Below, one piece after another: positions 24,507 through 31,254 of a DNA stretch of 64,000 nucleotides (its first letter is position 1; each line of letters begins with the position of its first letter). This DNA comes from Prevotella sp. (GTDB lineage: Bacteria > Bacteroidota > Bacteroidia > Bacteroidales > Bacteroidaceae), in contig JAFUUL010000026.1 of the NCBI GenBank assembly GCA_017483805.1, positions 35,601-99,600 of the forward strand, in the 5' to 3' direction. The position numbers and the translations under genes were made by a program. The notes beneath the pieces are model-generated. The model was given only the letters and a program-made list of their open reading frames with translations, had not been told where the DNA came from and searched no databases.

Positions 24507-27500
24507 CTACTTGAAGACTAATTTCTTTCCTTTTTTGATGTAAAGTCCCTTGCCTGGACGGGCCACGCGCTGCCCCTGCAGAGTATAATACGCGTCGGGC
24601 TCTTGCAGGCTGAAGGCCGTGGTCGACACCGAAGACACGACGGATGCGGGCCTGTAGACTGCCAGCGACCGATAGACCCGATAACTGCTGTTACCCAAGA
24701 GATTGACCGACAGGCCATCTGCCTCGGAAAGGCATTGCCCAATCAGCAATAAAGAGTCGGCCGCCTGATAAACGGTTTCACCCTGTCCCTGCAGATAGGA
24801 CACCAGGCAGACGTCGCCCTTCATCGCATCATTGAGCGTGATGGTAAAGTCGTAGTTGGTATTCATGCCATAGCCCACAAAGTAGAAATAATAGTTCGAG
24901 TTCTTGCTCGTAAAGGTCAGACCATCATAAAGGCCAGTCACGCTCTTACCATACGATTTCGACCGCATCCAGGGCAACTGGCCTGTGCCATCGAATCCTT
25001 TGATGACGGATGTCGACGTCAACGCCATCCAGCCTCCGCCCGGCGCCTCGTCTGAAGTGAAATCAACATATTTCGTCAGCCCATAGGCACCATTGGCCGC
25101 CACATTGGCATAGTGAGTCGCGTCGTCTTCATCCACCACCTGCACGATCGCGTTGCCGATGGCCTGGCCCTGAACGATCAGTATTGCAGAGCCCTCGGTC
25201 TCCTTCTCTACGGTAAAGTCATTCATCTGACCGCCGTCCAGATCGACCATCGCAACCTGCTTGATGGCCTTTCCGTTCATCGTCGTCACACGATAGGCGG
25301 GATAGAAGTGGCCGTCTCCCATCTGCCGCATCCCTGTCAGTTGCAAGTCCAAAGCAGACTCTTCCGTTGACAAGGGAACCAGCATTACACGGGAGTTCAG
25401 GCCAGAAGGCACCAACGACCAGCCTGCATAACTTGCCGAACTGATGTTCGCCATGTTGATGTCCTCAAAGATGCGCCACTCCGTACCGTTCTTATCCATC
25501 TGCCGAATACGATTGGCCGGCAGGTTGGTGACCTCGATCTTCAGCGTATTGCTGCCTTCCTTCACCAGCCCCTTGCAGTCGAGCACGAAGGGGGCAGCCC
25601 AGGCACATCCCAGATACTCCCCATTGAGCCACACCCGGGCACTCTCTCTGACATCGCCCAGGTTCAGCCGGAATCCCGCATTAGCCGCTTTCATCTGCTG
25701 AGCCGTCACCACGAAGGCTGTCTCATAGGTGCCCGTCCCCATAAAGTCTGCCATACCGTCCATAGTCTCCCAAGTCTGCAGTTTGTCCAACAATGTGCGG
25801 GAAGGCGCATCACTGCCGTCTGCCACATAGAACGACCATTGCCCGTCAATCTCAATACCAGCCTGCTCATAAACTTCCTGAGCCGTAGCATCGGTTGTCA
25901 CGTCAGCGTCGTAGGTCTGCACGATGACTGACTGGCCCGACTTCAGGCTCAGCCACACCCGCTGGTCTTTCACGACGGCCTTGCTGATATCGCCGGTCAT
26001 CGGGTCGAAGAGCGCCACACTCACAAATGGCACGGCCAAGGTGACGTAGCCCTCCACATCGTCTGGTGTCAGATTGGCCACGAAATAATGGTATCCTGTG
26101 TCGTTGGAACGGCGGATCACGTCCAGCCCCAAGTCAGTGCGCATAGCCTCCGATGCGACGCTTAGGCCGCTCAGATCGGCAGGCGTATTGCCATAGACCA
26201 CAGTGACTCCAGCGGCCACCAGTTCGTCCAGATGAGTCTTCACGCTATCCGGCAGATTCGTGCTTACCGGCACCACCAGTGCCTTGTAGGTAGTGCCTGC
26301 CGCCGTTTTCAACAGGCCATCGGCATAGGTCGTCGTCATCAGATAGCGCTCGCTGGTATAGTCGCAGTCCAGTCCCTGTGCCTCCAGATTCTTCACGCAG
26401 GTCTCCAATTCCGACATCTTTGTCGACATGGTGTTGATATCAAACAGCAACAGCCGGTTCTTGAATGTGCCGGTATTCTTCTTCATCGCATTGGCAAAGG
26501 GAGCATAGACAAGCACATCGTTGTCTGGCTTTCCCATCTGCATAAAACTCTGCACGCGCTCTATATATTTCATCATTGAGGGCGCATCATGCCAGATGCT
26601 GTTCGTGGGACTCATGTCGATGGCAGCATAGAACTTCCACCCCGGCCAAGCGGCCTCCTTGGGCGAATAGGCCGTGCCATGAAAGAGGACATGGTTCACG
26701 CCAGAAGCAAACAGCAGGTCGAGTTCAGGCTTGATCTGGGACAGCGAGGTACGGAAATGCTCAGTCAGCCAGGTCATCGACTCGCTCGACGTCAACGGCT
26801 TGCCCGTAATATGGGCAGCACTCGACGCATACTTCAGCGTAGCCTTCGTGCTGAGGGCCTTGTTATAGAACCCCACATCGTCGCGCAGTCCCTTGATGCC
26901 GAAACTGTTCATATAAAAGTTCTCTATCTCGGGGATATCGGCCTCAGCATAGAGGTCTATCAGGTTGCCGGGTGAACCGTGGGCCTGGTTACGCGTCGTG
27001 GCCCCATGACTGTGGGCCCATGCCGTCCACTGCCGCGTGAAATTGTCGCTCAGCATATCGCTCAGCGTCTGCCTATAGTCGGCATAGACCTGGGCATCGC
27101 TGTTCAGCAACTTATCCAGATTCTCTTCCAGTTTGTAGCCACGGCGACTCTCAAACTGCTCAAACATCTTGGGTGTCCAGTCTGCCTGAGTGATCTCATA
27201 GGAATCATTAAAGAACGAATGGGGCCAAGGATTGCCGCCTGCCTCAAATCGCGTGTCGAAGTATTTCAGATAGTTGGCCACTGCCGTAGAGTCGAAATAA
27301 TCGAGCACGAGGCCATCGCTGCCCGGCGACGGACGTTTCACATTCATTACACCATACTGGATATAGGCGGCTATCACCTGCCATTGTCCCTCGGGAGCCA
27401 CCCACTTCAGGTTTCTCCCGCTCACCATACTCGTCAGTTCTGTGACTTTTCCGCTGTTATCCTTTTGTGGGAAAGCCATCACCTTCTGCAGCGTGCCGCC

Positions 27501-27959
27501 AGAGGTGCCCAGCGTCAGCGACTGCTCCTTCTTTCCGTCACCAGTCAGGGTGAACGTCTCCGTCACCAGTTTGCTGGCCGACTCGGTCTGCTTCACCATC
27601 GGGCCGCCAAAGGGCCAACCCGTGCCGGTGGTCATATCAATGTCGATGTCCAGTTGTTCACCTAACTGCTTGGTGTATTTCAGCATCTCAAGCCATTTGG
27701 GAGTTAGGAAATTGATATTCTTCGATGCATTGTTCTTCACCGAATAGATGGGGGTGATCTCCAGCGTACCGATACCCGCCTGAGCATATTGCTCCATATT
27801 CCACTTCAGGTTCTCCTCGTCAACGGCAGAGCCCAGCCACCACCAGCGGCTGCCAGCCTTCATTTCACGTTTCACCTCCGGCCATTGGGCCACCTGCTGT
27901 GCATACATAGAAGTGGCACCAAATGCCACCATGCACAATGTCACCAGATACTTCTTCAT
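24507..27959 (-). CDS. GH106-type alpha-L-rhamnosidase with candidate T9SS tail
   Basis: 1150 aa from ATG 27959 (a GTG directly before is less likely). Signal peptide MKKYLVTLCMVAFGATSMYAQ; then the GH106 start (REMKAGSRWWWLGSAVDEENLKWNMEQYAQAGIGTLEITPIY) and TTGTGWPFGGP. A galactose-binding-like beta domain (LNLGDVRESARVWLNGEYLG) lies near 760-820. The last ~30 residues (YYTLQGQRVARPGKGLYIKKGKKLVFK) match the tails of the two MBG proteins and look like a T9SS sorting signal. GH106 enzymes remove rhamnose from pectin-type side chains; substrate inferred from family only. Confidence 0.88.
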   Translation of the reverse strand: MKKYLVTLCMVAFGATSMYAQQVAQWPEVKREMKAGSRWWWLGSAVDEENLKWNMEQYAQAGIGTLEITPIYSVKNNASKNINFLTPKWLEMLKYTKQLGEQLDIDIDMTTGTGWPFGGPMVKQTESASKLVTETFTLTGDGKKEQSLTLGTSGGTLQKVMAFPQKDNSGKVTELTSMVSGRNLKWVAPEGQWQVIAAYIQYGVMNVKRPSPGSDGLVLDYFDSTAVANYLKYFDTRFEAGGNPWPHSFFNDSYEITQADWTPKMFEQFESRRGYKLEENLDKLLNSDAQVYADYRQTLSDMLSDNFTRQWTAWAHSHGATTRNQAHGSPGNLIDLYAEADIPEIENFYMNSFGIKGLRDDVGFYNKALSTKATLKYASSAAHITGKPLTSSESMTWLTEHFRTSLSQIKPELDLLFASGVNHVLFHGTAYSPKEAAWPGWKFYAAIDMSPTNSIWHDAPSMMKYIERVQSFMQMGKPDNDVLVYAPFANAMKKNTGTFKNRLLLFDINTMSTKMSELETCVKNLEAQGLDCDYTSERYLMTTTYADGLLKTAAGTTYKALVVPVSTNLPDSVKTHLDELVAAGVTVVYGNTPADLSGLSVASEAMRTDLGLDVIRRSNDTGYHYFVANLTPDDVEGYVTLAVPFVSVALFDPMTGDISKAVVKDQRVWLSLKSGQSVIVQTYDADVTTDATAQEVYEQAGIEIDGQWSFYVADGSDAPSRTLLDKLQTWETMDGMADFMGTGTYETAFVVTAQQMKAANAGFRLNLGDVRESARVWLNGEYLGCAWAAPFVLDCKGLVKEGSNTLKIEVTNLPANRIRQMDKNGTEWRIFEDINMANISSASYAGWSLVPSGLNSRVMLVPLSTEESALDLQLTGMRQMGDGHFYPAYRVTTMNGKAIKQVAMVDLDGGQMNDFTVEKETEGSAILIVQGQAIGNAIVQVVDEDDATHYANVAANGAYGLTKYVDFTSDEAPGGGWMALTSTSVIKGFDGTGQLPWMRSKSYGKSVTGLYDGLTFTSKNSNYYFYFVGYGMNTNYDFTITLNDAMKGDVCLVSYLQGQGETVYQAADSLLLIGQCLSEADGLSVNLLGNSSYRVYRSLAVYRPASVVSSVSTTAFSLQEPDAYYTLQGQRVARPGKGLYIKKGKKLVFK

Positions 27960-27984
27960 CACGAGCGTTTTTGATTAATGGGGA

Positions 27985-27992
27985 CAAAGTTA
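27985..27992 (-). promoter_or_regulatory. Bacteroidetes -7 promoter box for the GH106 gene
   Basis: Reverse strand TAACTTTG, 25 bp upstream of ATG 27959. Confidence 0.6.
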
Positions 27993-28006
27993 CGAAATAA
28001 GTGAGA

Positions 28007-28043
28007 GAAATCAAAAGAAAAACGCGTTTTTTCTTTTGATTTC
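28007..28043. promoter_or_regulatory. 37-bp palindrome between GH106 and iorA promoters
   Basis: GAAATCAAAAGAAAAA is mirrored by TTTTTTCTTTTGATTTC around a CGCG centre. It lies just upstream of the GH106 -7 box and 80 bp upstream of that of iorA. It could be an operator or a transcription barrier. Confidence 0.5.
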
Positions 28044-28121
28044 CGAACGAAAGGTAACTTCGGCAAAGCCAAAGTTACGAAATTATTTCTACTCACACGC
28101 TACAAATTCAAAATATTTTCG

Positions 28122-28129
28122 TAATTTTG
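28122..28129 (+). promoter_or_regulatory. Bacteroidetes -7 promoter box for iorAB
   Basis: TAATTTTG followed by CACC, 36 bp before ATG 28166. Confidence 0.6.
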
Positions 28130-28165
28130 CACCGATTTCGAAACCAACAGACTATAAAATACGAT

Positions 28166-29797
28166 ATGAAAGAGAGAAAACTACTATTGGGCGACGAGGC
28201 CATCGCACTGGGAGCCATCCATGCCGGACTGTCCGGCGTGTACGCCTATCCCGGCACGCCGTCTACAGAGATCACCGAGTTCATTCAAGGCAACAGCCTG
28301 GCCCGCGAGCGGGGCATCCACAGCCGCTGGTCTACCAACGAGAAGACGGCCATGGAGGAGGCCCTGGGCATGTCGTTCATGGGCAAGCGCGCCCTGGTCT
28401 GCATGAAGCACGTGGGCATGAACGTCTGCGCCGACCCGTTTGTCAACAGCGGCATGACGGGCGTCAACGGCGGCGTGGTGGTGCTGGCTGCCGACGACCC
28501 CTCGATGCACTCCAGCCAGGACGAGCAGGACAGCCGCTTCTACGGCAAGTTCGCCATGATTCCCATCTTCGAGCCGTCTAACCAGCAGGAGGCCTACGAC
28601 ATGATGGCCGCCGCCTTCGACTACTCCGAGCAGCAGAAACTGCCCGTGCTGATGCGCGTCACCACCCGCATGGCCCACAGCCGCGCCGTCGTCCAGTGTG
28701 TTGACGTACCACGTCAACAAAACACCCTCAACTACAACGCCGAAGCCAAAAACTGGGTGCTCCTGCCAGCCAATGCCCGCCGTCGTAACGACATCGTGAC
28801 CGCTCAGCAGGCCGCCCTTGAGCAGGACGCTGCGAACTCCACCTACAATATATATAAGGAAGGGACCGACAAGAGTCTGGGCATCCTGACCAGCGGCATC
28901 GGCTACAACTACGTGATGGAGTGCTTCAACGGCCAGTGCCCCTACCCCGTCCTGAAGATTTCGCAGTACCCCCTGCCGAAGGCCCAGGTGCGCCGTCTCC
29001 TCGACGAGTGCCAGCAGGTGCTCATCGTCGAGGAGGGTCAGCCCTTCATCGAGGACATCGTGCGTGGCGTTGCCGAACTGAAGAATGTTCGGGGCAAACT
29101 CGACGGCACCCTGCCCCGCACGGGTGAACTCACGCCCGATGCAGTTGGTCAGGCCATCAATGCGGTAGCCAACTCTTCACTCTTCACTCTTCACTCCGCA
29201 TTTGAGCATAGCGAAATCGTTGTCCCCCGTCCCCCCGCACTCTGTCAGGGCTGCGGCCACCGCGACGTCTATGCCGCGCTGAACGAGGTGCTGAAGGAGT
29301 ACGACAATCCCCGCGTCTTCGGCGACATCGGCTGCTACACGCTGGGCTTCCTGCCCCCGTTCCGCGCCATCCACTCCTGCGTCGACATGGGAGCCTCCAT
29401 CACCATGGCCAAGGGTGCGGCTGATGCCGGTCAGTGGCCGGCCGTGGCCGTCATTGGCGACTCCACCTTCACCCACAGCGGCATGACCGGCCTGCTCGAC
29501 GCCATCAACGAGAATGCCAACATCACCGTCATCATCAGCGACAACCTGACCACCGGCATGACCGGCGGACAGGACTCTGCCGGCACCAACAAGTTCGAGG
29601 CCATCTGCCGTGGTCTGGGCCTCAGCGACGAGCACCTGAAGGTGGTCGTTCCCCTGCCGAAGAACATGCCTGAGATCACCCAGATCATCCGCGACGAGAT
29701 CAACTACCAGGGCACCTCGGTCATCATCCCCCGCCGCGAGTGCATGCAGACCCTGCAGCGCCATCTGAAGCAAAAGAAGGCTGCAGAGAAAAAGTAA
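28166..29797 (+). CDS. iorA: Indolepyruvate ferredoxin oxidoreductase, alpha subunit
   Basis: 543 aa from ATG 28166. Thiamine-diphosphate enzyme that oxidatively decarboxylates aryl-pyruvates to aryl-acetyl-CoA with ferredoxin. Visible: GDEAIALGAIHAGLSGVYAYPGTPSTEI at the start, CQGCGHRD, and the TPP motif region GDSTFTHSGMTG (about 430). The C-terminus ends RRECMQTLQRHLKQKK without the CxxCxxC ferredoxin domain found in longer IorA proteins. A three-unit heptamer tract (29174-29194) adds NSSLFTLHS in frame near residue 338, in the linker before the C-terminal domain. iorB follows after a 27-bp repeat spacer. Confidence 0.93.
   Translation: MKERKLLLGDEAIALGAIHAGLSGVYAYPGTPSTEITEFIQGNSLARERGIHSRWSTNEKTAMEEALGMSFMGKRALVCMKHVGMNVCADPFVNSGMTGVNGGVVVLAADDPSMHSSQDEQDSRFYGKFAMIPIFEPSNQQEAYDMMAAAFDYSEQQKLPVLMRVTTRMAHSRAVVQCVDVPRQQNTLNYNAEAKNWVLLPANARRRNDIVTAQQAALEQDAANSTYNIYKEGTDKSLGILTSGIGYNYVMECFNGQCPYPVLKISQYPLPKAQVRRLLDECQQVLIVEEGQPFIEDIVRGVAELKNVRGKLDGTLPRTGELTPDAVGQAINAVANSSLFTLHSAFEHSEIVVPRPPALCQGCGHRDVYAALNEVLKEYDNPRVFGDIGCYTLGFLPPFRAIHSCVDMGASITMAKGAADAGQWPAVAVIGDSTFTHSGMTGLLDAINENANITVIISDNLTTGMTGGQDSAGTNKFEAICRGLGLSDEHLKVVVPLPKNMPEITQIIRDEINYQGTSVIIPRRECMQTLQRHLKQKKAAEKK
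29174..29194. repeat. 7-nt-period tract inside iorA
   Basis: Three units TCTTCAC preceded by GCGGTAGCCAAC; the same 5' flank (GCGGTAGCAAAC) precedes the tract inside the acyl-CoA synthetase gene, so both belong to one element family. Confidence 0.75.
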
Positions 29798-29824
29798 AAA
29801 GGTAAAAAAGTAAAAAGGTAAAGC
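29797..29824. repeat. 8-nt-period spacer between iorA and iorB
   Basis: Units GTAAAAAG/GTAAAAAA. Similar spacers precede the lipoprotein gene at 36373 and the sigma gene at 36992. Confidence 0.6.
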
Positions 29825-30397
29825 ATGAAAACCGACATCATCCTTTGCGGCGTGGGAGGACAAGGCATCCTCTCCATCGCCACCATCATAGGCGAAGCCG
29901 CCATGAACGAGAACCTCTACATCAAGCAGGCCGAGGTGCACGGCATGAGTCAGCGCGGCGGCGATGTGCAGTCCAACCTGCGCATCTCCTCTGACCCCAT
30001 CCACAGCGACCTCATCCCACGGGGCGGAGCCGACGTCATCATCTCCATGGAGCCCATGGAGGCCCTGCGCTACCTGCCCTGGCTGAAGCAGGACGGCTGG
30101 ATCATCACCTCGTCGACACCCTTCGTCAACATCCCCAACTATCCCAACATGGAGGTCATCCAGGCCGACCTGGCCAAGTTGCCCAACGTCATCCTGCTCG
30201 ACATCGAGCAGAAGGCCAAGGACAACGGCGTGCCCCGTTCGGCCAACGTCATCCTCCTGGGTGCTGCCCAGCGGGCCCTCGGCATCGAGTACGAGAAACT
30301 GGAGGACGCCATCCGCCGCGTCTTCGGCCGCAAGGGCGAGGCCATCGTCGAGGCCAACATCAAGGCCCTGGCCATCGGCCGCGACGCCCAGAAGTAA
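29825..30397 (+). CDS. iorB: Indolepyruvate ferredoxin oxidoreductase, beta subunit
   Basis: 190 aa, usual length for the gamma-type domain. DIILCGVGGQGILSIATIIGEAA at the start and AEVHGMSQRGGDVQSNLRI are family hallmarks. Partner of IorA; both cytoplasmic. It shares a transcription unit with iorA. Confidence 0.93.
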   Translation: MKTDIILCGVGGQGILSIATIIGEAAMNENLYIKQAEVHGMSQRGGDVQSNLRISSDPIHSDLIPRGGADVIISMEPMEALRYLPWLKQDGWIITSSTPFVNIPNYPNMEVIQADLAKLPNVILLDIEQKAKDNGVPRSANVILLGAAQRALGIEYEKLEDAIRRVFGRKGEAIVEANIKALAIGRDAQK

Positions 30398-30415
30398 AGC
30401 CTTCCGGACAAGACG

Positions 30416-30499
30416 ATGCTATATGTAACCGGAATGTTCATAGTTGTGGTATCATTGACATTAGGATTAAGATTAACTAATATAAGAAAGGACAAGTGA
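30416..30499 (+). CDS. Possible 27-aa membrane peptide
   Basis: MLYVTGMFIVVVSLTLGLRL followed by a short basic end (TNIRKDK). One predicted membrane helix. It begins 18 bp after iorB and is followed after 1 nt by a second small ORF; the tight spacing and hydrophobic pattern in both suggest real peptides, but there is no further proof. Confidence 0.4.
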   Translation: MLYVTGMFIVVVSLTLGLRLTNIRKDK

Positions 30500-30500
30500 T

Positions 30501-30611
30501 ATGGGAGTATATTTAGGCGCACTAGTTTTAGGAGTTCCGTGTCTTCTGTTTCTCATCTACACCTATACCCCAAAAGGTAAGGAATGGATGAGAATGAATG
30601 GCCTGCTTTGA
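30501..30611 (+). CDS. Possible 36-aa membrane peptide
   Basis: MGVYLGALVLGVPCLLFLIYTY, then TPKGKEWMRMNGLL: one membrane helix with a positive C-terminal side. It starts 1 nt after the stop codon of the preceding 27-aa ORF, preceded by an AGAAAGGAC stretch. No function can be assigned. Confidence 0.45.
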   Translation: MGVYLGALVLGVPCLLFLIYTYTPKGKEWMRMNGLL

Positions 30612-30687
30612 CAGCATTATGACACATACGCTGGGAAAGTAATTTGACTAATATGCGGACATTTCGTTCCACCGCAAAACTGAAGAT

Positions 30688-30780
30688 CGCCGACCCATCA
30701 CGGGCCGGCGACTTCGGTTTTTTGCGGGCCGGCCTACTCTCACGAGCCAGCGGGCCGAATGTGTCATTTTATTAACAATT
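30688..30780 (-). repeat. ~100-bp repeat element, copy C
   Basis: Diverged copy of 1927-2027 and 3293-3392: the same hairpin CGCCGACCC ... GGGCCGGCG, then a GCGGGCC ... GGCCTACTCTCACGAG section whose outer stem differs from copies A and B, and the same AT-rich end. A tRNA-like element follows it on the forward strand at 30820-30866, as with copy B. Confidence 0.65.
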
Positions 30781-30819
30781 TAAAACATTTACTTTCCCCT
30801 ACTTAGGGGACAAGTGTCG

Positions 30820-30866
30820 ACAAGCGAGAATCCGATTCTCCTGCCCCAACGCCTTGGGCTACTTGC
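30820..30866 (-). ncRNA. tRNA-like element lacking an anticodon arm (copy C)
   Basis: Reverse strand: acceptor-like GCAAGT/GCTTGT (two wobble pairs), D-arm-like GCCCAAGGCGTTGGGGC, T-arm-like GAGAA-TCGGA-TTCTC. The T-loop is not canonical, so this copy is degenerate. The same order of arms and the same neighbour repeat as at 3425-3477 support a shared origin. Confidence 0.4.
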
Positions 30867-30876
30867 GCCTCTTTTA

Positions 30877-30917
30877 AGAAAGGTGGAGGCTGACACTGGG
30901 TCTGCGCCCACCTTCTT
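30877..30917 (-). terminator. Terminator of the MBG-2 module
   Basis: Stem AAGAAGGTGG / CCACCTTTCTT on the reverse strand, about 100 bp after the 51-aa microprotein stop codon. The stretch 30918-31019 holds nothing else that I can identify. Confidence 0.55.
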
Positions 30918-31019
30918 TACTTTATTATCAAAAGGGAGGCTCCTGATTCTTCAGTTCATAAAAGCCTGTTCATGAGATTCTGCGGAACCAGGAACCTTTC
31001 CCCTTAATTTAACGACTTA

Positions 31020-31175
31020 TTATCCAAACGGAACATTGGGATCATTCGAACCACCTCCGTCAATCAGGTCGTCATCATCATCATCACTCGTCTCGACGCT
31101 ACCTGCCATCAAATGGGCCTGCATCTTGATTTCAAGGACATCCATTTCTGGAGCCATATAATCTTTCATCTTCAT
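31020..31175 (-). CDS. 51-aa 'APEMDV' microprotein, MBG-2 module
   Basis: 52 codons: MKMKDYMAPEMDVLEIKM, a central LMAGSVETS, six consecutive Asp, then LIDGGGSNDPNVPFG. Homologous in layout to the 48-aa product at 4290-4436 (K-x-Y-x-APE-x-[DE]-V, an L-x-x-[GE]-S segment, Gly/Asp-rich tail). No signal peptide. It starts 79 nt after the MBG-2 stop codon, again across a hairpin. Confidence 0.7.
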   Translation of the reverse strand: MKMKDYMAPEMDVLEIKMQAHLMAGSVETSDDDDDDLIDGGGSNDPNVPFG

Positions 31176-31203
31176 TTCTTTTTCTGATTTAGATTTTTAA
31201 TAT

Positions 31204-31239
31204 AAGTTCGCCCACGCTCCTGCGAGTGTGAGCGAACTT
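31204..31239 (-). terminator. Hairpin between MBG-2 gene and microprotein gene
   Basis: AAGTTCGC ... GCGAACTT inverted repeat followed on the reverse strand by ATATTAAAAATC. Same position as 4467-4511 but different sequence. Confidence 0.55.
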
Positions 31240-31254
31240 TGCATTCAGAGGAGA

